A stretch of 64,000 nucleotides of DNA from Isoetes taiwanensis (GCA_021234155.1 JAJEKV010000002.1:22706942-22770941), one strand, 5' to 3'; positions 1-11,780 are shown, numbered from the stretch's first letter. The notes: a model not told the origin generated them from the sequence alone. A program made the numbers and translations.

Positions 1-1435
1 TAAGGGGCCAAAAATTAAAATTCATATGTACGTATGGTTGGGGGGTTTCGCCCGCAAAAAGCCGTATACAGGGGGGTTTCAGTCGACCCCTTGCACGCAC
101 ATGCCATATGCTCTATATAAAGGGGTGAAGCCCCCGGGTGCTAACCATCCATTCCTATGGGAGGCCCTCTCTAATGGCCTGATTGATTATCACTGTCAAA
201 GGCCCTAGCAAAGCTGGTCCACTCCATTTCAACAGCTCGGCCTGAAGTCCCTGCAAGTCCTTTGCTTTACCATTAGCAAGATGTCTAAGACCCTGGTGGA
301 TGTCCTCCTCTGAAAGCTGTAGCGTTTCTCTTAGCTGATCTGATACCTCATCGCTCCTGGGGGGTCATACAACTCCTCCAACCGTTGTCTCCACTGGTCT
401 GAGGTAACATTTGCCTCTTATCTAACACTCTACACCAAAAGGCTTTTGGTTCAGTCATCAGCAGATCAAACATGCGCTGCTGATTTTCTGCAATATACCG
501 ATGCTTTTTGGATTTCATGAATGCCTTATAGTCCCTAATGGCCTGTTGCCAGCATTGTGGATTTAAAATGGGGCATAGCTGGCTCTTTAGAGCCTTACAT
601 TCGGCGTCAAACCAGGGGTTCTGAGGGAATTGCGCAGTGTCCCTTTGCGGGGCTTTCTTACTGCAAAGAATTCACTGGCTGCTGCGAGTAAGGCCTTCAC
701 CAACTCACACTTATCATGCAATGTATAGAGGGCATCAATCCCTTGTAGCTCACGTTCAAGCGCAACCTCATATTCTGCTTACTTCCAATAGTTCGGGGTG
801 TATCCCAAACCCCGAGAGCGTTTATCCTGTGGGCACGCAACTGAGTATCTCCAACCCAAAGTGACATAAAGTGGATAATGGTCTGACAAAGTCTCTTCAT
901 CTCTTGTTCTTGTTCCTGTCGCGAAATCTCTAATCATATCAAGTTCTGACACTGGAGCTAGGAGATAGTCCACCACGCTGGCTCCACTATCGCATCTGTC
1001 GCTTCTGCAAGTAAAGCCCCCTGATCGCGGCCATCTGAGCATACCATTGCAGATCACCATGTCAAAGATCTGGCAGAGCAGGACCAACTCTTTTCCAAAG
1101 GCTCTAGAGACTGTATCCTAGGACCGTCTTGCATGCTGGGGCGCACCTGTCTCTAGCCAAAGTGGGTTGGAGTCCGCATTTCCCTGGAAGGTGACCGACT
1201 AACACTGTGCCGTACGTGCATTGAAATCTCCTAATAAAAACACATGACCCTCCTGGCGATACTGCTCTATGTCAGCATACAGTTTCCTATCGGGCATATG
1301 CATATCTATATCTGCCTGATGAACCCTGTAGAACTTAGAAGTTTCATCTATAGCATCTTTGAAGTAGCACGCGACTCCTCCATACCCTCGCTTGCCATGG
1401 GCAGTCAGAACACTACAAGAGAATAAGCAATTTAA
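1..1435 (-). pseudogene. LINE ORF2 fragment: AP-type endonuclease and start of reverse transcriptase
   Basis: Read on the minus strand, this is a degenerate non-LTR retrotransposon ORF2. The endonuclease motif GDFNAR lies at about 1214-1231, followed by SVVDYLLAP near 955-985 and the catalytic LSDHYPL near 868-898. A linker follows (FDAECKALK near 580-620), then the segment before the RT core (GLQAELLKW near 205-240), and the element runs off the window. In-frame stops lie just after GDFNAR, so it is inactive. The endonuclease would nick target DNA to prime reverse transcription. The N-terminal part of the endonuclease is missing beyond about 1430, consistent with 5' truncation. Bases 1-140 are poorly conserved and may be a second insertion. 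Confidence 0.85.
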
Positions 1436-1489
1436 GTCACTAGTTTCATCATTTATTTGCTTAAAATCGCTCTTTCAAAATTTTTAACT

Positions 1490-2050
1490 TTTGATACAAT
1501 AATTGACGGTAGCTGTTGATGAAATCGCGTCATCTATATCGTCACTTGTAGCATCACCAATAACTTCAACTATAGTATCATATTTTATATCATTGTGGTG
1601 ACATAATAGTATCATTTGTAGCATCATCTATAGTTGCAGTTATAATATCATGCATTTTATCCTTGTGGTGCTATAATGGTATCAGCTATAGAATCACATG
1701 TATTGTTATAATTAAATCATTCATAATGTCACCACGAGTGCTATAATAATGTCAACTACAGCATCACTTGTATTGCTATAATTAAATCTCCCATAACGTC
1801 AACATAAGCGTCATCCTTTATATCATCATTTCTAACATGATTAGTATCAGATGTAGCATCATTAACAATGCCACATATAATACTACGCGGAGGTTATGAT
1901 TGTATCATTACTAATGCCAAGTATAATGTCACATATTGTTACAAGTTAGACTATAATTATATCAAATATAATTTCAAGTTTTCCATGACCTATAATATCA
2001 TCTACAATGCCAATTTTATCTTGTCCCTAAACTTTCAGTGTGAGTCGTAG
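1490..2050. repeat. Degenerate AT-rich repeat built on a TATCAT/ATAGCATCA core
   Basis: About 550 bases are filled with irregular copies of a short core resembling 'tagcatcacttgtatt' and 'ataatgtca', separated by 10-20 bases. The reverse complement matches the style of the block at 5600-6030, so both belong to one repeat family in opposite orientations. The open frames inside it are by-products of the repeat. Confidence 0.6.
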
Positions 2051-2366
2051 TGTCATAAGTCACACCTAATTCGCACGTGCTTTGCATTATTTATTGAGGC
2101 ATTGATTAGTTCTATAATATTAATATTGCAAATAAAAATACAAAAAGCTCTTGATTCATACCAAAAAGTTATTGCTGGAGCAAAAAATTTATATTAAGCG
2201 GATTCAAATATTCCAAAAAAACATTTCTGGGAGACCCGAAACTAAAGATCCCAGCATAAATCATGGCATCGATCCGTATCCAGCAATGATAATCTTCCAC
2301 TAGTTAATTAAACTTGATCATACAACTGTATCAACATAGTGACGTTAAATAGAAAGGAAAATGGAA

Positions 2367-2494
2367 TAATGACTTAAGATCCTTTCTGTCATAAGCAATA
2401 TCTTCAAGTATCGTATCAAACTTCCCAAAATAATGACTTAAGATTCTTTCTCTCATAAGAAATATCTTCAAGTATTGTATCAAACTTCCCAAAT
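2367..2494. repeat. Two tandem copies of a 64-bp unit
   Basis: The unit starts taatgacttaagat and ends caaacttcccaaa. Copy 1 is at 2367-2430 and copy 2 at 2431-2494, with a few substitutions (for example ctgtcataagc versus ctctcataaga). Confidence 0.8.
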
Positions 2495-3910
2495 CTATCC
2501 GTAAAGTCCAAAGGAATTATTCCTGTCATAACAACATATCGTGTAGAATCAGCACTTCACATAATTTAATAACACAATTACGATTCTATTCGCGCCCTAT
2601 AGTATGTAGAAAAAAATTCCATGACGGTATTTATGTTAAAGAATCATTTCCGCAACAAAATATTTCTGTTAGTACAAAGGCACCTGTATTATTAACAGAT
2701 ATTCAAACTTCTTTCAGTGCTTGCTACTATAATGCCAAAAGCACATCCTATCTCTATAAATAACCAATAGCAAGTCCCAATAGCTATCAGGATATTATGA
2801 GCATGCATTGCAAGACCACGCATTGCAAGACCATAGAACTTCTCTATTCAGCCCATCTATGAGAATTTAAGACCATTTTCAGAACACCTTTATAAAACTA
2901 TCTAATTGCCAATGTAGCACAAATTCTTGCAAAGGCTCCATATCCTAGATCATATAATATTTCTCAAATGTAAAATTGTAAAACAATAAGAACTAACCTG
3001 GTTTATACGCTCCAAATTTCTGTATTCTGTCATGATCTGGCACAGCCGAACTGACGCCCAACAACCAGCCGTTTAAGCATAAATCTACAAATCTTGGTAC
3101 AAATAAACTTGCTTAAGCTGTTTCAAGGCATAAAGCCCCTTGTCGGCACTACTGGACCATCTGCCTGGTTTTAGCACAAATCTATCTCCCTCCTTAAAAT
3201 GCAGAAATGACTAAAGGAAATCGACCAAATCTGTATCAAAGCCAGATTATTTTAGAAAAAGGCCGATGCCTTGAGCTCAACAATAGCCGCTTTCTGTATC
3301 CGGTCGGCGCCAAGAAACGAATGCCCTAAAAATAAAATATTCTGTCTCAATATTTTCCTCTAACTTTTAACTTTGAAAAATAATTCATGGTAAAGGACTA
3401 AACCACGACTCTCCAAGCATTTAACGGTCTTTGCCCGTTGCCGAAACTTCTCCATATAAGGGCTTTTGCCCATTATTGCTTTTTTGTAACGAGTTGGCTT
3501 TTGGCTCTTACCATGCAAGCTTCCTACATCGTATTTTCTCATGGGGTCCACAAGTAACATAGAAGTTTGAAACGTAGTAAAAACCTTATCCTTTATTATT
3601 TGTGCCACCGTCGGAATATAAACGTCAAAGTATTCAAACAATCAAACCTCTCATTTATATTTAGTTTCCATGCTTGCTTTTAGCTTTCATGTAAATATAT
3701 GTTTCATCTTTCCATAATATCTTCCTTGAATCAAATTTTCAAGTTAGCACAAATAGACAATAGTATCCATAAATTGTAAAGGTCATGTTTACATGCCTTT
3801 TTGTATTTTATCATGGTGCCTTCCACCGAACTTGCCATATATCATGTTCCCAATGGGCCCAACATAGGAACTTGTTATCTATTCCCGACTCCAATACTCA
3901 ATTTCATTTC

Positions 3911-4238
3911 ACAGTGAACTGGTCTGCCATTAGGGATACCCAATCCTTCCTTTCCATGCCATCCTCAGTAAATAAGAGAAAAGAGTTACAAATACAGAAG
4001 GGACCAAGGAGATGCACCTTCTAAAAAAAAAACAAAGACCTCAATCTTAGCCCATCATCCCATAACTATATCTGAATATTGTTGACAATTCATTCATCAT
4101 ATTAAAAAGGATGCCTCTGCCATTTTTGTCAAATCGAACACCATAGTAAGAGGCAAGCACAAACAACTAAACATCACAATGAACTGGTCTGCCACCAGGG
4201 ATACCCAATCTTTCCTTTTCATGCCATCCCTAGTAAAT
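3911..4238. repeat. Dispersed direct repeat, about 60 bp, two copies
   Basis: A segment starting 'gaactggtctgcca' and ending 'ccatccTcagtaaat' occurs at about 3911-3972 and again at about 4177-4238 with few mismatches. The 205 bases between the copies are unrelated to the repeat. Confidence 0.7.
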
Positions 4239-5012
4239 TTAATCCTACTACAGGCCAATTATGTATATTTATGCAGTATGAAATTCCACAAGGACAGTCT
4301 GAATATTGTATGGATTTCTCAATGGCAACCTTTGTTTTACACCCTTATTAACAAAAGAATCTTGATTTGGAAACTACATATTTGACATTGGGAATGCAAC
4401 TAACTCATGTTTAAAAGTTGAAAGCTCGGAGGGTTCTACTGTGACAGGCTGCAACCTTCTCCTACATGCAGCCTGCCTATATAAAATAACCATGAACCGT
4501 GTGTTAATCTTAAAAATGAAATCACAAACACTTTCATAGGAAGACAATTCTGCATCAAATGCCTATTTCATATTCTGCTTGTATTACAAATAAACAGGAG
4601 ACATAATGTAGAATGTAGAATGAATCATTCACAAAAAAGGAACAACACTCAAACAATCCATCCTCACCAGTAGAAAAATTGTTCACGAGTCTGGCTGTGC
4701 CATGAAACACAGCATCAGAAGAACCTATCGCCTCAAGCCAGTGCGGAAATGTAAGCTTTCGTGCATCACGACAATCCAGAAAACATTGTCTTTGCTTGCT
4801 ATTAAATCGTTCGGTATCTTTGCTTTTGACTTCCCGAGATCACATAGATTCATCAATGAAAACATAGTCAACTTATAGAGATGACACTCCAAAGACAATA
4901 TAAACTTCTCAAAAATTAATAGTTTTCAACAATTTGAAAATTAAAAGAGAGAATATTCTCTTCTTTTTCTTTTTCTTTTCCTTCTTCTTCTTTTCTTTTT
5001 CTTCTTCCAACA

Positions 5013-5480
5013 ATGAGACAACATCCATCAGGTTTTAATGAGGTTAATTCTACTAAATGTTCGAGAGAAAGGGATGAGCCGTTTGTTTATCCTAGACAAT
5101 TTGAGCAGGTTTTCTTTCATAAAAACCAGAGTGATACTAATTGGTGGATCGTGGTTCATGCAACACCTAGATCTCGTCCTATAATCGATCCTTCAACTTT
5201 GCATGTGGACTTGGCATCTTCTAAGATTCATCCAATTCTTTTACTTGAGGGAATTGATGTTGCGCAAGATGGCATCAATAAAATGGTAGATGATCAAGCA
5301 GAGGGTTATGCTTCGAGTGAGGATTGCAATAATTCAGTTGAAACTCTAGTTTGTCTACTAACAGAGTCACCAAATAATAATATCGATTATGATGTAACGA
5401 GGCCGCACATTTACTATATCTAGAACTTGGTGATGATGGACTAGAGGATATTGCACATGATATAAGAGATGAAGTGGCCC
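5013..5480 (+). pseudogene. CACTA transposase C-terminal fragment (DUF4216-like)
   Basis: The frame at 5013-5423 contains HPSGFNEVNSTK, DEPFVYPRQFEQVFF and DTNWWIVVHATPR. These align with HPSGFPEVDSSK, KEPFVFPSQVEQIF and DTNWWIVVHCQPR in the CACTA transposase on the minus strand near 43100-43280. This is the DUF4216 region found in plant En/Spm tnp2 proteins. After a frameshift near 5405 the acidic tail continues in another frame (LGDDGLEDIAHDIRDE, about 5425-5475), matching DDDEIEDIEHDLSE of the other element. Only the C-terminal part remains; no tnp2 core or terminal inverted repeats were found nearby. Confidence 0.85.
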
Positions 5481-5599
5481 TTGGAAGTCTTCCCTAATAG
5501 AATCTTTTTTTTTTCTTATTCCAATAATATCATTTTGTGTACTTTATCTATGGGAGTTTGTAGAATCTTTCCCTTTATTATTCTAAAAATATCACTTTG

Positions 5600-6030
5600 T
5601 CTTTGGAAGTTTGAAGAAGGTAGTGCCATTACAAATGATATTACAATTATCATAAGCATTAACACTTGTATTATCATTATCAAAATTACAACAAGTATTG
5701 ATAATAAGAGTGATGTAAGTCGTGATATTATCCATGATGCTATTATCGACACATATAGCATCATATGCTAGCACTGATATAATATTGTCAATATATGATA
5801 CTATCGATGAAGCTATGAGTGATATTGTAACTGGCATAAGCTATAACACTTATATTGTCATTAATACCATTGGAGTAATAAATGATGGTAACGTTGATGC
5901 AATATGTGATATTATTCATGACACTATTAGTAACACATATATTGGCATTAATTAGTACTGATATAATTGTTGACTAAATTTATGACGATGCTGATGATGC
6001 TATAGATGATAGAATCTTGTCATTGGTAGT
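5600..6030. repeat. Degenerate AT-rich GATATT/GATGCTAT repeat
   Basis: Irregular copies of 'gatattatccatgatgct' and 'aacacttatattgtcatta' run for about 430 bases directly after the CACTA fragment. The block is the reverse-complement counterpart of 1490-2050. The overlapping open frames on both strands are low complexity. Confidence 0.6.
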
Positions 6031-6092
6031 GTCATTGTACCTTGAATATCATTATTTATATCACTTAATAAAATTTTAAATTTTAGGTGATA

Positions 6093-6315
6093 TTAAAGTG
6101 ATGAAAAATGGCTATCCTCTTGTAGTGGAATGTCCGGTAACAGATGACCACTATATTCCCATGTCTCTTGCAAGAAGATGATGTCCATGCCTGTAACAAC
6201 TTCAGCAATGCCCTCGCCTCGCTTCCAGGGGAATCCCCTACAGTTCCATGATACAATTCGAAGGCACTCTTCCTTGCTATCTGTGGTGACTGCCCTATCC
6301 CAGTCCCTATGGAGG
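6093..6315 (-). pseudogene. LINE ORF2 start: endonuclease N-terminus
   Basis: The minus-strand frame reads RIVSWNCRGF, then GMDIIFLQETW. These are the first two conserved blocks of the LINE apurinic endonuclease (Asn of SWNCRG and Glu of LQET). It stops near 6093 after about 75 residues. It begins directly at the end of a pentanucleotide array that is the 3' tail of another LINE, so the two pieces lie head to tail. Confidence 0.8.
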
Positions 6316-6325
6316 CTGCAGGAGT

Positions 6326-6392
6326 TATAGAATAGAATAGAATAGAATAGAATAGAATAGAATAGAATAGAATAGAATAGAATAGAATAGAA
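6326..6392. repeat. (TAGAA)n microsatellite, LINE 3' tail
   Basis: About thirteen tandem copies of the pentamer. Read on the minus strand it is (TTCTA)n directly after a LINE 3' end. The same pairing of LINE 3' end and pentamer array recurs at 9133 and, with (GATAA)n, at 46055, so this is most likely the element's own simple-repeat tail. Confidence 0.85.
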
Positions 6393-6530
6393 GAGGTTTT
6401 TATCATCCACAAAGACCAATTGCCCTATGGGAATTGCCAATTGACAATGGCCTCCATGAAATATCCATTTTGTGCATGTACTCCAACAAACAATGCAAAG
6501 CAGAGTAATAGCCTTGTAGATGATAAAATC
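6393..6530 (-). mobile_element. LINE 3' end
   Basis: On the minus strand this reads CCCATAGGGCAATTGGTC, then TTTGTGGATGATAAAAA, then the pentamer tail. Close variants occur at 9150-9200 (GGCCAGTTGGTCTCCGTGG) and 46070-46120 (AACCCGTTGGGTTCCAGTGG). It defines the 3'-terminal sequence of a LINE family in this genome. Confidence 0.7.
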
Positions 6531-6559
6531 CAGAGCCAGAAAGCAGTGAAGCACTTGGA

Positions 6560-7815
6560 AATTGTGACAATTTGAAAAGCTCTCAAAGCTTAGAGCAGTG
6601 CATCTTCAATCTTCTTCTTTGTTCTATATTTTGTAGATCTCTTCGTTTCTTGGTTTGGATTCATATTTCTTTCTTTTTATTTGACCTGATGCATGCAGGG
6701 CATTATGAAAAGTCCAGTTGCTGTGGAAGAAGTAGCTCATTCCACTCAGTTTAAGAGCTTATATGCTTTTGGATTGCCTCAGAGGGGGCTTTGCAGCTTC
6801 TACTATGTCAGAACAAAGGTGTGAAAACAAAGAACTTGATGCTGGATGCATTCTGTGGCAATCTCTGTGTTTTTTGTGACGATAGTGGAAGTTTCTCAAC
6901 AAAATAGACCTCTGATACCGGACCAAACGCCCCTCATGCCAGAACAGAGCCATCGCAAAAGAAGACAAACAACAAATTCCCAAGAGAAGAGCATATTCGC
7001 ACAATTATCACAGTAATTGCTCGAATATTCTGTAAGATATAATTATTCCAGAGATTATGGCAATAACTACTCGAATATTTTGTAAGAGAAGAATATTCTA
7101 AAAACTTGGAATATCCTGTAAGAGAAGAATTATGACTAATAAACTTGGTTTGATCCAACAGTGGGGAACGACCGGATCGAGTTAGTTTGCAAGGACAAGT
7201 GGTTAAAGAAGAAGAAGCCAACATGGTTATAAAAAGGGAACTAAAGAAAAACAGACAACGACATGCAACAACAGGCCGAAGTAGCGAAGCAAATTCCAAG
7301 AGAATATCTAATTTCACAGACTGTTGATATGAACATTTATGGATCAAGCGATGATCATTAATTTGGGCATACGTGTCCTGCTAGGTGGACATGCTAGAAT
7401 TGCAGAAAATGTTGTAGGGGGGGTTTAGGCAAGCCTGCTAAAAACAACAATTATATATGTTCAAAAAGTGACTTTAATAGATAACAAAGGCCCGATATCC
7501 CCCCAGCATATGTTGATATTAGGTGCAAGTATCCTTGGAGATGTCCCACATGGCATAGGGCATATCCCCGTGGTAACGTAACAGTCCAAGGTTGTACATA
7601 CAACATCGAGAGTGTTACAAAAAACAGACATTTAGGTTCTACATTGTTATTCGCTTGTATACATGCATGTACATTTAATCTGAAGTGCCAACAGAGAACA
7701 ACACAATGTTTTTAACTTACAAAAAACTACATAAACTATAGACACAATGGGGAAGGGAAACAAAATTCTAGGTATATGGACTCTAGCAAACACAATAACC
7801 AATTATTTTATGAAC
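6560..7815. other. Spacer without a recognisable gene; possible decayed LTR
   Basis: No conserved protein is seen. A TATA-like site (ggttataaaaaggga, about 7222-7236) and repeated 'tgtaagagaagaat' motifs (7080-7130) give the stretch an LTR-like look. I could not find a matching second LTR or a target duplication. Confidence 0.35.
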
Positions 7816-7820
7816 GTGGA

Positions 7821-7928
<108 letters not shown>

Positions 7929-7929
7929 A

Positions 7930-9080
7930 TAGATAGTAGTCCCCTATATTCCTCCTTCTACAAAGGGCTACTTTGACATATATGTACATATAGTATAGTA
8001 TTGCATAAATCTACTATACTTGCTAATCTTGTTTATTTATGGGAAGAGCAAGATCAATATGATGGCATCTCTAAGGTCTAAGTTCCTTGCACATCTCATA
8101 GACCATTTTAATTTCTGTGACATTGAAAGTGCTCCTTTAATCCTAAGATAAGATAAGATAAGATAAGATGAATAATAGGAGTAATAGGCTTGCAATGCTC
8201 TTTTTTATTGGGTCCCATAAACAATTAGGTTCTAGTGGACGATAAAAGTTAATTCAACTCTTTATTTTTCGCACTTCACATTTTCTACATTAGTATCATC
8301 TCATTTTTCTTCTAATGGGCTTTATGAGGAGTAATGTTGACAGTCATTTGGCCCATGTACCTAGTTTATGCAATTAATCAACGGTTTTATTCTTTTTCGT
8401 CATAACACTACAAAATAATATACATTTTGAAAAACAAAGTTGGAAACCAATCTTTTTTGTTTATTACGTTTGCGAGGTAATATAAAGCGACTAAGTCTCA
8501 AAAGATCCTCCTTCAATATCAATTTCATATGCAATCAATCATGGAATGTGCCACATTATGTTGAGTAGATTACCACTTATTGGTGCATGATGCAAGTCAA
8601 CCAAGAACAGTTAATGATGTATGTCACAAACGGGGACAATAATGGTTGGCACACAGATATCCAGGTATTTGATCCAATTTTTGTTTATGCATGTTCGAAT
8701 TTAAAAAGCAGGTTTCGATGCAAGATAGAATAATAGACAAATAATGAATATATGAAGTAGATTTATACCGATGATTTGCAAAATGAGCTATAGACATGAG
8801 TTATTTTTTCAGAAGATGCATATGAACATTAATATATTAACAAGTACATCCCCGTTAGGAACACGTGAAGATGCCAGATTGCTGGTAAATTGAGGAGAAA
8901 TACAGACAGATACACTGCATGAAGTTGTCGGCGGACATTATTGTATGGGGAGGTGCGGTTGAAACAGGGAAATGAACAGGGAGGGATGCAACGAGAAACA
9001 GATCGAAGGATCGAAGACGTGGGGCTATCTGAGATGGGACAAAGAAAAACTGGCAATGTTAGAGGTGCAATGCAACAGGA
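7930..9080. other. Spacer with LINE debris
   Basis: AT-rich sequence with no gene recognised. A short (GATAA)n run lies at about 8145-8170, and a plus-strand LINE-like 3' end (CCCATAAACAATTAGG, then AGTGGACGATAAAAG) at about 8214-8250. The run and the 3' end may come from two insertions. Confidence 0.5.
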
Positions 9081-9084
9081 ACAA

Positions 9085-9200
9085 GATAAAAGATAGGTAG
9101 AAAATTTAACGTCCACGAAAACGAGAAGACCAGCAAAGAATAGAATAGAATAAAATAGATTTTTTAGCGTCCACGGAGACCAACTGGCCTATGAGACCCA
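9085..9200 (-). mobile_element. LINE 3' ends with pentamer tails
   Basis: The minus-strand sequence at 9150-9200 matches the LINE 3' end at 6393-6530 and is followed by (TTCTA)n at about 9133-9155. Just beyond it, 9085-9120 holds a second weaker copy (GTGGACGTTAAATTTTC). Confidence 0.6.
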
Positions 9201-9446
9201 AACAAAAGAGAGGTAGGAAGAGAGGTATGAAGAGGTCCCAGGTGATAGGGCAACAATATTATCATGTATAGAGCAACAATATAGTGTCCACATTCCATTT
9301 TGAAAAAAAAAAAAATGTGTCCACATTGGCCCTCGTATCAAATTGGGGCATAAAACAAGAGTCCCATATAATGTCCATTTGAGGTGGTGTATATTCCCAA
9401 GAGAAAAAGCAATACAAGAAAAGGCGGCTTCAAAAGAGTAAAGGCG

Positions 9447-9590
9447 CCCGGTCAAGCATTTTCTTTGACCAGCCGTACATCTTGCCAAAAAATATCTCCA
9501 ATAAGGCCGCGCCACGTGGTTTTCGCCTGGTCAAAGATTGGCCTTTGACCTGCCGTATTTTAAAAGAACGTCTCTTGGCCCTACACGTGG
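9447..9590 (+). promoter_or_regulatory. W-box and G-box cluster upstream of the VQ gene
   Basis: Four TTGACC/GGTCAA cores lie within 101 bases: 9450-9455, 9465-9470, 9529-9534 and 9545-9550. They form two inverted pairs. Two CACGTG G-box cores lie at 9513-9518 and 9584-9589. W-boxes are the binding site of WRKY factors, and VQ proteins are known WRKY partners, so WRKY feedback control of the downstream gene is a reasonable inference. The cluster is about 360-500 bases before the start codon. Confidence 0.6.
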
Positions 9591-9950
9591 GAGCATCAAG
9601 GCGGTTACTTTCGGGCGTGAAGAGCAAGCGGGAGACACATGGCATTGATGGAGGAGATTGTTTAGGTTCAAGGCAGACCTTTAATCTGCGCCGTCCATAC
9701 GTGGCTAAGGAGTACATGTTCGATCATGTAGTATTGGTCATGGAGATCGCCGGAGTGGAGAAACCACGCTTGGCTATGGCGCAATTCTTAGTGACCCATC
9801 AGATCCAGCATGCGCGCAATGCCAGACCATTCTTGTAGCGAAATTTGAGTTAGGAAGGAAACAAGTATCTCAAATTTTGGCGAATGCTACGCTTCAATCG
9901 GCAGAAAATATGGCAGCACTGTCCGATTACGGAGGGTTCTAACCCATAAG

Positions 9951-10694
9951 ATGAATGCGATGAATGCTGGAGCTGATCAATCCGATCCTAGAGGCCGTCC
10001 CCATACAAACAATCCACAGAATCAGCTGTCTGTGAATAAATCAAGCAAGATTGGCAAAGGAATCCGGCGGCCAGCGCCACAGCCCCTGACAATCTACAAA
10101 ACTGGGCCAGAAGGGTTCAGAAATCTGGTGCAGGAATTAACCGGAGCAGGGTCTTCTTCGTCTTCGGCAGAAAATAGGGCTCATCCTGCCATAGCCGCTT
10201 CTTCAACAAGAACCCCTAATCTTCGTCTTCAGAAAATAGCGCCTCCGCCGCTGCTACCTCCGCAGCCCATGCGTCCAGGCTTCTCATATGGGTTAAATAA
10301 TTCTCAAGCAGAGGTATCGGCTTCCCCGTCAACGGCCATAGCTCCGGTGCCATTGTCGCCCCTGCTTTCACCTGCAAATCCAAACCCTATTTCGCAGCAA
10401 AGGATTTCTTCTGCGCCCTCCTTTCCATTTTCGAATTTGGGTGGGGATAATATGTGGACTAATGGGCTGGAATCGCCTGCCAGTGCAAATATGAGGCAGT
10501 TAGCACAATTTGTTGCTACCGGAGAAGTATCAGGCAGTGTTTTAAGCTCCAGACCAGAATCACCGTTGCCTCTTTCGCCAGCTTTTAGTACCGGATTTGG
10601 GTTCTCAAGCATAATGCAGGCTCATGTTTCAGCAGCTTCGGCAGATGCACAGGATTTTTCGTTTCCAGGTCCTGATTTTCTTCCTGGTTACTAG
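9951..10694 (+). CDS. VQ-motif protein
   Basis: An intact intronless frame of 247 residues. The VQ signature FRNLVQELTG (FxxxVQxLTG) is at about residues 56-65, preceded by the basic stretch KIGKGIRRPAP (33-43) and the common lead-in PLTIYKTGPEGF. The rest is Pro/Ser-rich and low complexity with no membrane segment, as usual for the family. VQ proteins are small nuclear cofactors that bind WRKY transcription factors (mainly group I and IIc) and some MAP kinases in defence and development. The start chosen is the first ATG; another in-frame ATG is three codons later. The stop at 10692-10694 follows LPGY. It is the only gene in the window that looks fully intact. The exact orthologue cannot be named. 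Confidence 0.93.
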   Translation: MNAMNAGADQSDPRGRPHTNNPQNQLSVNKSSKIGKGIRRPAPQPLTIYKTGPEGFRNLVQELTGAGSSSSSAENRAHPAIAASSTRTPNLRLQKIAPPPLLPPQPMRPGFSYGLNNSQAEVSASPSTAIAPVPLSPLLSPANPNPISQQRISSAPSFPFSNLGGDNMWTNGLESPASANMRQLAQFVATGEVSGSVLSSRPESPLPLSPAFSTGFGFSSIMQAHVSAASADAQDFSFPGPDFLPGY

Positions 10695-11780
10695 AACTTC
10701 CCCCTTGTTTCTTTGTATATACACACACTTTGCAGTCTAGTTTTGAATCAATCTCCATGAATGGCAACTGCAGAAGGATTGCTCCTTCATAGCAGAGCTG
10801 TTCTTGATCTCTTTTTGTGATTGTCACAGAGCTCAGTGACATAAAAAAGGAATGATTAATTCTTCAATGCTTCAAGTGCTTCAAATGAAGTGAATCAAAG
10901 AATTTTTATTACTGTTTTCTATGCTTGGTTGTCTGCATTATCATGAATCCTTGCATGAGATTATTTTTTCTTCTACTACTAGCTTAGATCTTGCAGTATT
11001 TTAACAGTCAGAAGGTCTTGACAGTTAAGAAGCTTTGATTAAGCAAAAAAAACTGTTAATAAAGAACCTGGTGGTTATGTTAGAGCAGCTTTTTTTCATT
11101 GCTTTCATCATGATGTGCTGCCAACAGGGGCATTCAATGAATTTGTTCCTATTTGGCAGAAAATGACAAATACCAGAATGAGTCATAACTGTTCTCTTGT
11201 AGTCATAAGATGGCTATGGTCCACATGTCCTTTTATTTTGATTTTCTATTTTGCAGATGCAATATATGATGCTATAAATCCTGTTCCAAAATTGAGGCCT
11301 GAAATTATGCTGTCAACATGTGTAGGCTGCTTCCGATGTGCTGTTCATACCTTAAAAAATGACAGCCATCTTTATCTCAATTTTACCACTTTACAATGCA
11401 TATACTTATTTTGTCTCAGGTATACTTGCAGGCTTAGGACCACATATATTACTTACATTCTGCAGCTGCAAACAGAATCTGAATGCCATGGTGGAGGCTT
11501 TCTGTGATGATAAGCTTCATAGATTCCTCAGTCTTTTAAAGCATCTAACATGCTGAACTCCAACATCACTTGGTGCAATATGCATTTGATACATCTCTGC
11601 CTCTCCTAGAATCTGTAATCCAAGTAAGCTGACCTTTCTTTTCAGTATCAAAGGAACAAAGCGGTGGACAGACAGACTACAGCTACAAGCATGAAAGCTC
11701 TGCCACAACTTATGTGGTCAACATTTAGTGTCTTAAACTTGATTGGGAGTTACTATATTTGTTTTAGTGCTAACCAAGGG
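10695..11780. other. VQ gene 3' region and spacer
   Basis: A T-rich 3' flank follows the stop codon. The longer frames (11115-11507 and 11359-11556) overlap in different phases and resemble nothing I know. No gene is called. Confidence 0.45.

Larger units (their letters stand above)
2051..4990. other. AT-rich spacer without a recognisable gene
   Basis: No conserved protein is seen in about 2.9 kb. A 93-codon minus-strand frame (3360-3641) is basic and unlike anything I recognise. It has no visible intron signals or neighbours that support it. Two small duplications inside are listed separately. Pyrimidine-rich tracts (about 4952-5005) run into the CACTA fragment that follows. Confidence 0.5.

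Noticed and set aside
26-208. 60-codon plus-strand frame at the window start
   Set aside because: It is antisense to the LINE ORF2 and has no domain.
5516-5955. Overlapping frames on both strands in the AT-rich repeat
   Set aside because: Isoleucine/aspartate-rich low complexity produced by the repeat; no start context or homologue.
6908-6921. Possible primer binding site (cctctgatacc, reverse GGTATCAGAGG)
   Set aside because: Partial match to initiator tRNA-Met, no adjacent LTR end, and the TATA-like site at 7226 points the other way.
9482-9838. 118-codon frame upstream of the VQ gene
   Set aside because: It covers the W-box/G-box promoter region, has no known domain and overlaps equally long antisense frames.
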